Assembly (NCBI GenBank): GCA_021228405.1
Contig: JAJQRF010000004.1
Location: 310,001-374,000 of the forward strand
Length of the DNA: 64,000 bases
Reading direction: 5' to 3'
From: Pyrinomonadaceae bacterium
GTDB lineage: Bacteria > Acidobacteriota > Blastocatellia > Pyrinomonadales > Pyrinomonadaceae
Shown: in pieces, positions 8,904-18,947 of the stretch
Position numbering within the stretch: position 1 is the first letter of the stretch
Layout: each line of letters starts with the position of its first letter
Made by a program: the position numbers and the translations under genes
The notes under the pieces: generated by a model
What the model saw: only the letters and a program-made list of their open reading frames with translations
Databases searched by the model: none
What the model was told of the DNA's origin: nothing

Positions 8904-10325
8904 TTAGATGTCGTAATACATCGAAAATTCGAGCGGGTGCGGACGCAGACGTAGCGGTGTAACTTCTTTTTCGCGTTTGTAGCTGATCCAGCGTTCGATC
9001 ATTTGAGTCGTGAACACGTCGCCTTTCAGCAGAAATTCGTGATCTTTTTCCAAAGCGTCCAACGCTTCTTCCAGACTTCCCGGCAGTGACGGAACGCTTG
9101 CCAATTCTTCGGGCGGAAGATCATAAATGTCCTTATCGAGCGGCGCGCCCGGATCGATCTGGTTTTGTATACCGTCAAGCCCTGCGAGCAGTAAAGCCGC
9201 AAAAGTCAGATACGGATTGCACGACGGGTCGGGCGGACGAAATTCCAGACGTTTTGCTTTCGGCGAGCTTGAAAACATCGGAATGCGAACCGCCGCCGAA
9301 CGGTTTCTTGCCGAATATGCCAGATTTACGGGAGCTTCAAAGCCCGGAACGAGCCGTTTGTAGCTGTTCGTCGTCGGAGCCGCAAAAGCGACCAGTGCCG
9401 GAGCGTGTTTCAGAAGTCCGCCGATGTAATGTTTCGCCATTTCCGAAAGTCCGGCGTATTGATCGCCCGCAAAAAGCGGCGAACCGTCTTTCCAAAGCGA
9501 TTGGTGACAGTGCATTCCCGAACCGTTGTCGCCGTAGATCGGTTTCGGCATAAACGTTGCCGTTTTTCCGTGTGCAAACGCCGTGTTTTTGACGACATTT
9601 TTGAACAGCATCACGTTATCGGCAGTATGCAGAAGATTCGAGAATTTAAAGTCGATCTCACATTGTCCGGCGGTCGCAACTTCGTGATGATGACATTCGA
9701 CGTGTATGCCAACATCCGCCAGAATCAGCGAAACAGCATTGCGAAAATCGATCAAAGTGTCCATCGGAGCGACCGGAACATAGCCTTCCTTCGGGCGAAT
9801 GTGATAACCGAAATTCGGTGAAACCGCATCGCCTTTTCGCCTGCTGTTCCAGTGTCCTTCTTCGCTGTTTACCGAAAATCCGGCTGAATTCTGCTCATTG
9901 TGATAATTAACTTCATCGAAAACGAAGAATTCCGCTTCGGGTCCGACAAAGCACGTGTCGGCAACTCCGGTAAATTTCAGGTAGCTTTCCGCACGAATCG
10001 CAACCGAGCGCGGATCGAGCCCGTAGCCTTCCTTCGTGATCGGGTCAACCACATTTGCGATTAAACAGATTGTCGTTTCATCCGCAAACGGGTCAACCCA
10101 GCAACGCGACGGATCGGGCACGAGCAACATATCCGATTCATTAATTGCCGCCCAACCGCGCAGACTGGATGCGTCAAAACCGAAACCTTCTTCAAAACTG
10201 TCTTCTGTTAATTGTTCGATCGGATATGTAAGATGGTGCCAGGCACCGGGCAAATCCGTAAAACGCACGGAAACAAAGCGCGCGCCTTGATCCGCAGCGT
10301 AATTCAAAACATTTTTAGCGTTCAT
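8904..10325 (-). CDS. glnA: Glutamine synthetase type I
   Basis: Makes glutamine from glutamate, ammonia and ATP; a dodecameric cytoplasmic enzyme. The 473-residue length and motifs fit GSI: the beta-Grasp region [12 protein letters not shown], the Mg-binding [11 protein letters not shown], the [10 protein letters not shown] segment and the ATP-binding [13 protein letters not shown]. The adenylylation-site sequence IYDLPPEE near residue 400 has the modifiable Tyr, which places it in the beta subgroup controlled by adenylylation. A TAGGAG ribosome site stands just before the ATG. It appears monocistronic with its own terminator. Confidence 0.97.
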   Translation of the reverse strand: MNAKNVLNYAADQGARFVSVRFTDLPGAWHHLTYPIEQLTEDSFEEGFGFDASSLRGWAAINESDMLLVPDPSRCWVDPFADETTICLIANVVDPITKEGYGLDPRSVAIRAESYLKFTGVADTCFVGPEAEFFVFDEVNYHNEQNSAGFSVNSEEGHWNSRRKGDAVSPNFGYHIRPKEGYVPVAPMDTLIDFRNAVSLILADVGIHVECHHHEVATAGQCEIDFKFSNLLHTADNVMLFKNVVKNTAFAHGKTATFMPKPIYGDNGSGMHCHQSLWKDGSPLFAGDQYAGLSEMAKHYIGGLLKHAPALVAFAAPTTNSYKRLVPGFEAPVNLAYSARNRSAAVRIPMFSSSPKAKRLEFRPPDPSCNPYLTFAALLLAGLDGIQNQIDPGAPLDKDIYDLPPEELASVPSLPGSLEEALDALEKDHEFLLKGDVFTTQMIERWISYKREKEVTPLRLRPHPLEFSMYYDI

Positions 10326-10371
10326 CTAAACTCCTAAATTGGCTTTATAAGTTATTGTGTTAAATATTGAC

Positions 10372-10395
10372 GTAATTGCTTTTCAAAGCAATTAC
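10372..10395. promoter_or_regulatory. 24-bp palindrome upstream of glnA
   Basis: GTAATTGCTTT-TC-AAAGCAATTAC is a perfect 11-bp inverted repeat about 50 bp before the glnA start, just upstream of an AT-rich TATAAA-like -10 region on the minus strand. It may be an operator or activator site for nitrogen control, or a leader hairpin. The regulator is unknown. Confidence 0.5.
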
Positions 10396-10520
10396 TGAAA
10401 AATTCTACATTACTTTTTCGTAACTTTAAAGCCGGAGAACTGAAAATCGTTACTATTCAATTTTTTTTCTTTTTCTGCATCTTATTCCTACAATTTTGTA
10501 ATATTTGGCTTTTTACGTAA

Positions 10521-10567
10521 AAAAAGCAGGGATGCTTTAATCAATTGCTTCTCTGCTCTTTAGTTTT
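10521..10567 (-). terminator. Terminator-like hairpin downstream of the 608-residue gene
   Basis: AGCAGGGATGC pairs with GCTTCTCTGCT (10525-10557) with one mismatch and an 11-base loop, flanked by an A tract and a T-rich stretch. It lies just past the stop codon of the minus-strand gene starting at 12415. Confidence 0.65.
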
Positions 10568-10588
10568 TGAATTTTCCGCGTTTTGTGT

Positions 10589-12415
10589 TTACTCCGGCGC
10601 GGTTTGAATCGTCACACCGTTGGCATTACCCTGCCCGACGGTTCTGCCTTTTTTATCGAGAATCTGTATTTTTCGATAACCTTTCGTTTGACCTTCATTG
10701 AGAATATTTTTCAGGATTTCTTCGCGTTTTTCCAGATCGAGCAAATCCCACGCCGGCGTTGCTACGGCATAGTAAGTTTCCTCGGAGATTCTGGCAGTTT
10801 GGAAATATTCCTTGTAATACGAATCCTGAACGTTTACTTTTTTGACTCCTTCGGAAGTGATATTTTGAGTTGAAAAATATTCAACCCAAACATACAAACT
10901 TCCGCAAACCAGACAAACTAGAACCAGAAGTATCGCCAGCCATTTGTTGATGGCTAAAGGATGCGGTGCTTTTTCTTTTTGTAAGGCAAGCTCTGTTTGT
11001 AAAGCCTTCAAACTTTCTGCGCTGATGAGAATCGTTTTGTCTTCGCCGTCGTCCTCGTTTTCCTTTTCTTCGGCATTAATTTCTCTTAAAAGTTCAACGA
11101 GTTGTAAGGTTTTGCTGGTTGCGTCGGAAATAGCCTGATCGTGCAAAAACCCGTATTTATCCTGCAAAGTGTCCGAATTAGCCTTTCTTCTTTCCCGTTC
11201 AATGAGTTCGACGTATTGATTTCCGATGTGAATATTGCATTCGATGGCGGCAACGGCAACGGATGGAGCAAAAAACAGTTCGTTGGTGCTTTCCTTGTAA
11301 AGTCTCAACCGATTAAAGAAATCATTTGCCACCAACTCGTCAAAATTCAGTGCTTTTTCCGCCTCGTTTATGAAATCCTTGAATTTCATAATTGCCTGGA
11401 CAATTTCAGGGCATTTTTCGTCTTCGGGATAAAGTTGAATACTTTCCCATTCGGCGTAAAGGTCTTTGAGATGTTTGGTCATCTCGTCCTTTGTAAAGAC
11501 GAGCTCGCGGCGTTCCTTGCCGAGTTCGCGGGAAAAAAGCTTTGTAATAACGAGATCGAATTTGCTTCGGACAGATTCGGTGTAAGGCAGGTTGCGATAA
11601 AATCTGGCTAAAGCGAGCAACGCCTGTGAACTGAGAACCGGACGCGTCGTTTCGCAATAGCGGCGCAGATGCGCCACGGAAATTCGCCTGTCGCGGTGCG
11701 AAAGTGCGGAACACCAGTTTTGAGTTTCCTGCATTAGCTGATATTCGGTCTGTGCGTGTTCGGGCGAATCAACGTCCTCAACTACCTGTATGAACATATG
11801 CAGAGCTTTTTTCACGCCCAGATCGTCATACGGTTTCGGCGCGACTTTCATTTGTTCGCGCTCAACGCCGGAAATCACGTGCTCGACCATCTGCAAACCC
11901 GAAACTTCCTCCATCGCTCTTTTCCGATAGAATTCCTTTTCGCTGACGGGTTTGGCGGCTTCGGCAGGTTGGTAAAAATGTTCCTGTTGCTGAAACGGGG
12001 TTTGATGTTCCGAAAAATCCGTTTCCTGAAGATCGTCATTCGGCGTAAACTCGAAAGCGTCACTTTCTGCCGCAAATTCGCGACTTGTTTCAAAAGAATC
12101 GGGCGGCATCGCTTCCGTCTGCTCGTTGTGTAATGAAGCGTTAATCGTTTCGCTTTCTTCAAAACCGGTAATAATATCTGAAGAAGCGACTTCAAACATC
12201 GGCGAATTTGTTTCGGCACCCACAAATTCCTCGTGATCTGTTTGTCCCGCAAAAGTTTGCGGTTCTTCATCCAAAATAAAATCAGCCGCCTCAACGGGAA
12301 AAGTTTCCACTTTATCCTGTTTCGGCGGTTTTGGTGCCTGTTTATCGGCAACGGGCGTATTTTCGAGTAGGTTTTCTTCTTTTAATTCTTCGATTAAATC
12401 TTCAAAAATATTCAT
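10589..12415 (-). CDS. Large acidic protein with C-terminal membrane anchor
   Basis: A 608-residue protein of no recognised family. Residues 1-150 are acidic and probably disordered (many E, D, Q, P). Residues 165-470 are helical and charged. A single membrane helix (WLAILLVLVCLVCGSLYVWV) sits near 490-515, followed by a small extracytoplasmic domain of about 95 residues ending KGRTVGQGNANGVTIQ. It follows the pilin-like gene by 46 bp on the same strand, so a surface-structure role is possible but unproven. Confidence 0.7.
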   Translation of the reverse strand: MNIFEDLIEELKEENLLENTPVADKQAPKPPKQDKVETFPVEAADFILDEEPQTFAGQTDHEEFVGAETNSPMFEVASSDIITGFEESETINASLHNEQTEAMPPDSFETSREFAAESDAFEFTPNDDLQETDFSEHQTPFQQQEHFYQPAEAAKPVSEKEFYRKRAMEEVSGLQMVEHVISGVEREQMKVAPKPYDDLGVKKALHMFIQVVEDVDSPEHAQTEYQLMQETQNWCSALSHRDRRISVAHLRRYCETTRPVLSSQALLALARFYRNLPYTESVRSKFDLVITKLFSRELGKERRELVFTKDEMTKHLKDLYAEWESIQLYPEDEKCPEIVQAIMKFKDFINEAEKALNFDELVANDFFNRLRLYKESTNELFFAPSVAVAAIECNIHIGNQYVELIERERRKANSDTLQDKYGFLHDQAISDATSKTLQLVELLREINAEEKENEDDGEDKTILISAESLKALQTELALQKEKAPHPLAINKWLAILLVLVCLVCGSLYVWVEYFSTQNITSEGVKKVNVQDSYYKEYFQTARISEETYYAVATPAWDLLDLEKREEILKNILNEGQTKGYRKIQILDKKGRTVGQGNANGVTIQTAPE

Positions 12416-12461
12416 ATTTATTCACCGGAGCAATGGAGAACAGATTTGTAATTGAAAATGA

Positions 12462-12878
12462 TTAAGGCAATACTTGAGTGATTTTGCCGCTTTGATTGAC
12501 AGTAATCAGATAAGGAATGTCACCATAACTGCGGGTGGCAGTAATTTCATAGGTGGTTTTTAATTCTTCGTCGGACGGAACGGTAGGTGTCATTTCAAGT
12601 CTGAATTTGCCGTGTCTGACTATTTCACCCTGAGTCGTTCCGAAAACACCTTTTTGATCGGAATTTAATTCTTTCAATAACGCATAACGTCGATGTTGTG
12701 AGTAATAAGTCATTTGCGCAGTTGAAATTGAGCGCATCAGTGAAAATGAGTTGCCGTTTTCGGCTGATTCAACTGCTCTTTGGAAATACGGTGTGCCAAC
12801 AACGGCGATAATGCCGATAATGACCATAACCACTAACAATTCTAACAATGAAAATCCGTTTTGACTAGTTTTTTTCAT
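12462..12878 (-). CDS. Type IV pilin-like protein
   Basis: A short basic leader MKKTSQNG is followed by the prepilin-peptidase site G|F and the hydrophobic helix FSLLELLVVMVIIGIIAVVG with Glu at mature position 5, the signature of type IV pilins and pseudopilins. The ATG at 12878 is preferred over an ATG 51 bp upstream because GAGGA stands 8 bases before it and the leader then has normal length (138 residues). The C-terminal domain has no disulphide pair. It may be a minor pilin or a type II secretion pseudopilin. Confidence 0.85.
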   Translation of the reverse strand: MKKTSQNGFSLLELLVVMVIIGIIAVVGTPYFQRAVESAENGNSFSLMRSISTAQMTYYSQHRRYALLKELNSDQKGVFGTTQGEIVRHGKFRLEMTPTVPSDEELKTTYEITATRSYGDIPYLITVNQSGKITQVLP

Positions 12879-13206
12879 AAAATTATCCTCACATTTTTTC
12901 GTGAATATTTTTATGCCATTTTTTGTCACTTATTTTTTGACAAGTTACGGCATAATTATCAAAGTTTTTACTACAAAAGCGCGAAGTTTATTGAGTTTTC
13001 TTATATATTTTCAGTCTATTTCAACTTTTCCCGTTTTTTCTATAGCAACGCTTATGCCATTTTTTTTCTTCCAATAGGATGGATTTTCAATAGCTTGGCA
13101 AAAATAGTTGTTGTTATGGTTTTTGTTTTTTGCTAAATTTCTATTAAGCTATAAATTTTTATCTTGAAAGTTAGAAATCCGAACTTCTTCGTTGGAGCCA
13201 CGTAAA
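12879..13206. promoter_or_regulatory. Divergent promoter region, pilin / speA
   Basis: A strongly AT-rich 328-bp spacer between divergent genes. It contains the motif TTATGCCATTTTTT twice (12911 and 13052) and its complement GGCATAA at 12949, plus an interrupted TTGTCA/TGACAA inverted repeat (about 12924-12942). These look like regulatory repeats for one or both promoters; no regulator can be named. Confidence 0.45.
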
Positions 13207-15138
13207 TTGAGCGCAGTTATAGAGCAAACTATTGAAACATACGGAATTGGAAATTGGGGAGCAGATTATTTCGGGGTCAACCGCAAAGGAAATTTGATTG
13301 TTAAATCTCCAGAAAACGAAAACCTAACCGCCGATGTAAAAGAAATTATTGACGATTTGAGCAAAAGAGGTATTCACACCCCGATTTTATTGCGTTTCCC
13401 GCAACTTCTATTTGGTCAGATCAGAAAACTTCAAACCGCTTTCAAAAAATCGATCAAGGAATTTGATTATCAGGGCGGGCATCTTTGCGTCTATCCGATG
13501 AAGGTCAACCAGAATCGCGCGGTGCTCGAAGAATATCTGCGCGAAGGTTCGCGTTACAATTTCGGTTTGGAGGCAGGTTCCAAAGCCGAACTTTACGCGG
13601 CGGTCGCGCTCGACCAAGCCGACGACAGTTTGCTCGTTTTGAACGGATTTAAGGATCGTGAATTCGTCGAGCTCGCTTTTGCCGGAGCGCAGGCGGGAAA
13701 AAACGTCGTCATCGTAATCGAAAAACTCAGCGAGCTCGACCACACTTTGAAGATCGCCGAAGAAGTTGTTACCGAAAATCCCGATGCCAAGCTTCCGATG
13801 GTCGGCGTGCGCGTCAAACTTTACTCGAAAGGTTCGGGAAAATGGGAAAAATCCGGCGGTGAAGCGGCTAAATTCGGATTGACGACGACCGAGATTCTCG
13901 AAGTTATCCGCCGTTTAAACGAAGCCGGAAGAACCGATATGCTGAAACTTCTTCATTTTCACATCGGCTCGCAATTGACCGACATCAAACGCATCAAAAA
14001 TGCGATGAAGGAAGCGGCACGAACTTACGCGAAAATTCATCAAATGGGAATTCCGATCGAATTTCTCGATGTCGGCGGCGGAATGGCAGTCGATTACGAC
14101 GGTTCGCGCACGTCTTTTGAATCTTCGGCAAACTACAATGCGCGCGAGTTTGCAAACGACGTAATTTACGTTATCAAAACGGTTTGCGACGATGAGAATG
14201 TTCCGCATCCGACGATCATTCAGGAATCTGGACGCTATCTTTCGGCTTATCACGCGATTTTGGTGACGAATGTTTTAGATGAAATAGAAACTGTCGTCGA
14301 AGACATTACGCCGATGGTCGTTGACAATGACGATCCGCAAGTCGTCCGCGAACTGCACGATCTGCGTGAAACCATCAACGGGAAAAATTACCGCGAATAT
14401 TACCACGACGCGCTCGAAAACCGTGACGAACTTTTCACGATGTTCAATCTCGGCTTAATTTCGCTCGAAGATCGCGGTAAAGGCGAAGTGCTTTTTTGGG
14501 ATATTTGCGAAAGGGCTGATTTTTTTGCCCAGCAGAAAAAATATGTTTCGGAAGAATTCAACGATCTGCGTCAATTGATGTGCGCAAAATATCTGGCGAA
14601 TTTTTCGGTTTTTCGCTCGATGCCCGACAATTGGGCGTTGGAGCAACTTTTTCCGATCATTCCGATACATAAATTGAACAAAAAACCGACGGAATATGCT
14701 ACGCTGTGCGATGTAACCTGCGATTCGGACGGTATCGTTGACAAATTCGTTGACTTGCACGATGTCAAACCCGTTTTGGAACTCCATAAATTAGTCAAGA
14801 ATGAACCGTATTATCTGGCGATGATGCTGGTCGGTGCGTATCAGGAAGTAATGGGAAACAACCATAATCTTTTCGGAGTTCCGCACGAAGCGCATATCCA
14901 CATCGGCGAAGACGGGCATATTATCAAAAAAGTTATTTACGGCGCGACGCTCGGCGAATCTTTGTCGAGTGCACGTTTCGACGCAGTTCAACTGCACGAT
15001 CAATTTCGCCGCCGCGTGATGAAAAAAATTAAAGACGGCGAACTTTCGACAAAGGTCGGCAATCAATTGATCGAGTTTTACGAAAATCAAAGTGAAAGCT
15101 ATACATATCTTTCGCCGAACGGAAGTTCAGAAGATTAA
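13207..15138 (+). CDS. speA: Biosynthetic arginine decarboxylase
   Basis: PLP-dependent, alanine-racemase-fold decarboxylase converting arginine to agmatine. Visible are the PLP lysine motif VYPMKVNQ, the GLEAGSKAEL and HFHIGSQLTDI motifs, the phosphate-binding DVGGGMAVDYDGS, and the C-terminal Cys motif CDVTCDSDG. About 643 residues, as expected for SpeA. The TTG at 13207 is preferred because GGAG lies 9 bases before it; a TTG at 13192 in the same frame would add five residues. First gene of the polyamine operon. Confidence 0.95.
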   Translation: MSAVIEQTIETYGIGNWGADYFGVNRKGNLIVKSPENENLTADVKEIIDDLSKRGIHTPILLRFPQLLFGQIRKLQTAFKKSIKEFDYQGGHLCVYPMKVNQNRAVLEEYLREGSRYNFGLEAGSKAELYAAVALDQADDSLLVLNGFKDREFVELAFAGAQAGKNVVIVIEKLSELDHTLKIAEEVVTENPDAKLPMVGVRVKLYSKGSGKWEKSGGEAAKFGLTTTEILEVIRRLNEAGRTDMLKLLHFHIGSQLTDIKRIKNAMKEAARTYAKIHQMGIPIEFLDVGGGMAVDYDGSRTSFESSANYNAREFANDVIYVIKTVCDDENVPHPTIIQESGRYLSAYHAILVTNVLDEIETVVEDITPMVVDNDDPQVVRELHDLRETINGKNYREYYHDALENRDELFTMFNLGLISLEDRGKGEVLFWDICERADFFAQQKKYVSEEFNDLRQLMCAKYLANFSVFRSMPDNWALEQLFPIIPIHKLNKKPTEYATLCDVTCDSDGIVDKFVDLHDVKPVLELHKLVKNEPYYLAMMLVGAYQEVMGNNHNLFGVPHEAHIHIGEDGHIIKKVIYGATLGESLSSARFDAVQLHDQFRRRVMKKIKDGELSTKVGNQLIEFYENQSESYTYLSPNGSSED

Positions 15139-15184
15139 AGGCATTTACAATTTTTAATACAAAATTATTTTATACGGAGAATTT

Positions 15185-16246
15185 ATGACAGCTCAAAAGA
15201 AAACAAAGGCTTCAAAATTTTTAACTGTTCCGACCCGACCGATTCCGGTCGATCGTGACCGTTCGGTCGCGGGTTTGTTGGAAAAGATGGAAGGAGCCGG
15301 ATTCGGCGCAAAACAATTGGCGGAAGCACATCGCATCTGGCTCGATATGCTTGACGATAATTCGACGATCTACTTATGCGGATCGGGAAATCTGATTCCT
15401 TCTGGAATGCGCCGCCTTTTGGCTTATGTAATCAAAAACAGATTCGTTGACGTGCTCGTTTTGTCGGGTTCGGTCATTTTCCACGACATTCACGAAACGC
15501 TCGGACGCAATCATTACCAGGCGCATCCGAGTATGGACGATGAAGAATTGGAAGGCGCGGAAGTTGCCCGCATCGGCGATATGCTCGCCAATCACGAAGA
15601 ATACCGCGAAGCCGACGAATGGATCGGAAGCGTTATCAATCAATTAGAATTGACGCGTTCATATTCGGTTCGTGAATTTTTGCACCTGCTCGGACGCGAA
15701 CTCGCCGAGATCGCCCACGAAGACGGAATCTTAACCGCCGCGTTTAAATCGCGCGTTCCCGTTTTCTGTCCCGATGTTTTGAGCACAGAGCTTTCGGTCG
15801 GCATCGCCAGAAGCCGTTTTGAAAAGAAAAATCAGTTCAATTTCGACATTACGCAGGATACGATGGAAATGATGCAGATCGCCCAACGCACAAGAAATTC
15901 GGGCATTATTACGCTGGGCAGTGTTTGCAGTCAGAATATGGTCAATATGTCGGAAATTTCGTCATATATCACCCGCACCAACGTTCGCGGGCACAAATAC
16001 GCGGTTTCGATCACGACCGATTCGGTTCCGCTCGACATCAGAACGCCTTCGTTCGGCGGCAATCATACCCAGGTTTTCGGCAAACTTTTGAAAGGCGCAA
16101 CGACCGCCTTCGTTCCGTCCGACCCGTCGATCGCTCTGCCGATGCTGATTACGGCACTTTCGCAAACCGCCGCGAAATTTATGAAAGGACGCAAACGTCC
16201 GAATTTCAGTTTTGCGGGCAAAGATTTGGGCGTTGATGTTCCGTAA
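15185..16246 (+). CDS. Deoxyhypusine synthase family protein (probable polyamine aminobutyltransferase)
   Basis: A 353-residue protein of the deoxyhypusine synthase fold (NAD-dependent aminobutyl transfer from spermidine or a similar diamine). Typical motifs are YLCGSGNLIPSG, DVLVLSGSVIFHD, VPVFCPDVLSTEL and the C-terminal FGGNHTQVFGKLLKGA, which carries lysines in the region of the catalytic Lys. Bacteria generally lack the eIF5A substrate, so bacterial members are thought to make homospermidine or a related polyamine. Its place 46 bp after speA and before speB supports that; the exact product is inference. Confidence 0.85.
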   Translation: MTAQKKTKASKFLTVPTRPIPVDRDRSVAGLLEKMEGAGFGAKQLAEAHRIWLDMLDDNSTIYLCGSGNLIPSGMRRLLAYVIKNRFVDVLVLSGSVIFHDIHETLGRNHYQAHPSMDDEELEGAEVARIGDMLANHEEYREADEWIGSVINQLELTRSYSVREFLHLLGRELAEIAHEDGILTAAFKSRVPVFCPDVLSTELSVGIARSRFEKKNQFNFDITQDTMEMMQIAQRTRNSGIITLGSVCSQNMVNMSEISSYITRTNVRGHKYAVSITTDSVPLDIRTPSFGGNHTQVFGKLLKGATTAFVPSDPSIALPMLITALSQTAAKFMKGRKRPNFSFAGKDLGVDVP

Positions 16247-16265
16247 ATTGTTCGTGATTTTATTT

Positions 16266-16313
16266 CAAAAGTCGGGAGAAAACTGCTGAAGTTAGTTCCC
16301 GGCTTTTGATTTT
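16266..16313 (+). terminator. Hairpin between the DHS-family gene and speB
   Basis: CAAAAGTCGGGA pairs with TCCCGGCTTTTG (12 bp, one G-U) just after the DHS-family stop. It is terminator-like with a T-rich tail, so it could end or attenuate transcription before speB. Confidence 0.6.
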
Positions 16314-16324
16314 CATCGAGTTTT

Positions 16325-17236
16325 ATGAGCGAATCAGCAAATCTGCCGATGAACTTCGGGGGAATCTCCGAACCGATTCATTCCGATTTCGATTCATCGG
16401 AAATTTTGGTTTTGCCCGTTTCCTACGAAGGAACCGTTTCTTACGGAACGGGAACGGGAAAAGGCGCGGCGGCGATCATCGACGCTTCGCGCAATCTCGA
16501 ACTTTACGACGAGGAAACCGACACCGAAGTTTTCAGGCTCGGCATCAATACATTAGCGGATTTTACCCCGCGCGAAACGCCCGAAAAGATGATGAATGAG
16601 CTTTACGAACATTCAAAATCGCTGCTGAAAACACATAAATTTCTCTGCACCATCGGCGGCGAACATTCGATTTCCGCTCCGATAATTCAGGCACATTCCG
16701 AAAAATTTCATAATTTAAGCGTTTTGCAGATCGATGCCCACGCCGATCTGCGCGACGAATACGACGGAACGAAACATTCGCACGCTTCGGTGATGGCGCG
16801 GGTCGTTAAAGATTTGCGAATCCCGTCCGTCCAGATCGGGATTCGCTCGATCTCAGCCGATGAAATGCGCTCGCTCGCAAGCGGTTTGCCGACGAAAATA
16901 TTTTGGGCAAAGGACATTGTCAGAAATTCCGAGTGGATCGAACCGGCGGTCAATTGTCTGACCGAAAACGTTTATTTAACTATCGATATAGACGGGCTTG
17001 ATCCGTCGATAATGCCGACCACAGGAACGCCGGAGCCGGGCGGTTTGGATTGGTATGAAGTTTTGGAATTGATTAAGACTGTCGCCGAAAGGAAAAGAAT
17101 CGTCGGGATGGATTTGGTCGAATTTTCGCACGTCGAAGGACAAACTGCGCCGGCTTTCTTGTGCGCGAAGCTGATTTACAAAGTTCTTTCGTATATTTTC
17201 AAAGAAGATTCGCCGAAAATTATCGGCAGGTTGTGA
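16325..17236 (+). CDS. speB: Agmatinase
   Basis: Ureohydrolase-family enzyme hydrolysing agmatine to putrescine and urea. The 303-residue protein keeps the Mn-binding motifs GGEHS, DAHADLRDEY and DIDGLDPS. It completes the SpeA-SpeB route to putrescine within the same gene group. A nearby hairpin separates it from the DHS-family gene, so it may be partly uncoupled. Confidence 0.95.
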   Translation: MSESANLPMNFGGISEPIHSDFDSSEILVLPVSYEGTVSYGTGTGKGAAAIIDASRNLELYDEETDTEVFRLGINTLADFTPRETPEKMMNELYEHSKSLLKTHKFLCTIGGEHSISAPIIQAHSEKFHNLSVLQIDAHADLRDEYDGTKHSHASVMARVVKDLRIPSVQIGIRSISADEMRSLASGLPTKIFWAKDIVRNSEWIEPAVNCLTENVYLTIDIDGLDPSIMPTTGTPEPGGLDWYEVLELIKTVAERKRIVGMDLVEFSHVEGQTAPAFLCAKLIYKVLSYIFKEDSPKIIGRL

Positions 17237-17367
17237 TTTTTCTTATTTGTGAAAAAATTTACATATTTTTCGGAACTTGCGAAAATTCAAAACGTAATTA
17301 CATTGTCATTTTAAAATGGAATAGAATGTAAAAAACTTAATCTAGTGATTTAGTTGGAGAAATAAAA

Positions 17368-18852
17368 ATGAGAATTAGATTTTTTTCGGTTTTATTAATT
17401 TTGGGTTCGCTTGCGGTTTTCTCGGGTTGCAAATCGAACCTTCTAACGGGCGAACAGACGACTATTCAACCGCCGCCGCCCGCGCCGAGTGCGCCGATCG
17501 TGGTTGACGGCGTGAGAACATCTTATGCCGATGTGGTTGAAAAAACTTCTCCGGCAGTTGTCCGTATCGAATCCCAGATCAAAACGCAAGCCCAACAGCA
17601 ACAACTTCCTTTCAACGATGATGATTTCTTCAGACAATTTCAAACACCGCGTCAGAATCAAAGACCGCAAGTCGAACGCGGGCTCGGTTCGGGCGTGATC
17701 GTCAGCGCGGACGGCACTATTTTAACCAACAACCACGTGGTCGAAGGCGCGGATAAAATCACCGTGTTTATGAGCGACAACAAAACCTTTGAAGCTAAAT
17801 TGGTCGGCTCGGACAAACCGAGCGATCTCGCCGTTTTAAAGCTCGAAGGTCAGCAAAATCTTCCCTTTTTGAATCTCGGAAATTCGGACAACGTTCGTAT
17901 CGGCGATATTGTATTGGCGATCGGCAATCCGCTCGGCATCGGTCAGACCGTAACGCAGGGCATCATTTCGGCAAAAGGTCGCCGAACGGGTTTGAGCGAC
18001 GGCAGTTATGAAGATTTTCTGCAAACCGACGCGGCGATCAATCGCGGAAATTCGGGCGGCGCACTGGTAAATCTGCAAGGCGAACTGATCGGCATCAATT
18101 CGCAAATTCTTTCTCCTTCGGGCGGAAATATCGGCATCGGGTTTTCGATTCCGTCGAATATGGCAAAATCCGTGATGGATCAACTTATCGAACACGGCAA
18201 GGTTCGCCGAGGTTTCCTCGGGGTCAATATCCAGAACATCACGGAAGCTACGGCGAAAGCTCTCGACCTGAAGGAAGCGAAAGGAGTTTTGGTCAGCAAT
18301 GTTAAAGCCGGCGGTTCTGCCGATAAAGCCGGAGTCAAACGCGGCGATATTATTATTGCCATCAACGGCGATAAGATCGACGACGGCAACACGCTCCGTA
18401 ACAAGGTTGCCGGAACACTGCCGGGAAATCCTATTAAATTGACCGTGGTCAGAAACGGAGCCGAACAGGAGCTAACCGCCACGCTTGACGAGTTTCAATC
18501 AGAAAACGACAAGGCATCGAATAACGGTTCGGAAGGCGAAAGAGGCAATGAATCCGAAAACAAACCGACCGGGAAACTCGGTTTGAGTTTACAGCCTGTT
18601 ACGCCGCAAGTCGCCAAACAACTTAATCTGGATTCGGATGGCGAGGGTTTGGTCGTAGTGGATGTCGATCCGAACGGAGCTTCGGCTGAGGCGGGAATTA
18701 TGCGCGGCGATGTCATTCTGGAAATTAACAAGAAAACCGTTGCGACGCTCGACGACGCGCAAAAGGCAATCGAACTGTCGGAAGGCAAACCCGTATTGTT
18801 GCTTGTTAATCGAAAAAATCAAGTCATTTACGTCCCTGTAAGCCCTAAATAA
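17368..18852 (+). CDS. degP: DegP/HtrA-type periplasmic serine protease (lipoprotein)
   Basis: Envelope quality-control protease of 494 residues. An N-terminal lipobox FSGC suggests lipid anchoring. The catalytic triad is His in LTNNHVV, Asp in SDLAVLKL and Ser in NRGNSGGAL. Two PDZ domains follow (about 275-365 and 395-485), separated by a Ser/Glu/Asn-rich linker. It follows speB by 131 bp with its own TTGGAGAAA ribosome site and is probably transcribed on its own. Confidence 0.95.
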   Translation: MRIRFFSVLLILGSLAVFSGCKSNLLTGEQTTIQPPPPAPSAPIVVDGVRTSYADVVEKTSPAVVRIESQIKTQAQQQQLPFNDDDFFRQFQTPRQNQRPQVERGLGSGVIVSADGTILTNNHVVEGADKITVFMSDNKTFEAKLVGSDKPSDLAVLKLEGQQNLPFLNLGNSDNVRIGDIVLAIGNPLGIGQTVTQGIISAKGRRTGLSDGSYEDFLQTDAAINRGNSGGALVNLQGELIGINSQILSPSGGNIGIGFSIPSNMAKSVMDQLIEHGKVRRGFLGVNIQNITEATAKALDLKEAKGVLVSNVKAGGSADKAGVKRGDIIIAINGDKIDDGNTLRNKVAGTLPGNPIKLTVVRNGAEQELTATLDEFQSENDKASNNGSEGERGNESENKPTGKLGLSLQPVTPQVAKQLNLDSDGEGLVVVDVDPNGASAEAGIMRGDVILEINKKTVATLDDAQKAIELSEGKPVLLLVNRKNQVIYVPVSPK

Positions 18853-18870
18853 TTTTTCGGAAATTATCGA

Positions 18871-18913
18871 AAAGCAGTTTCAGAAAATAATGAATTCTGA
18901 AACTGCTTTTTTT
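18871..18913 (+). terminator. Terminator of degP
   Basis: AAAGCAGTTTCAGAA and TTCTGAAACTGCTTT are exact complements around a nine-base loop, followed by a run of seven or more T. Confidence 0.93.
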
Positions 18914-18947
18914 GTATTCCTTTCTCTAATATGTTAAAACTTCGTCT

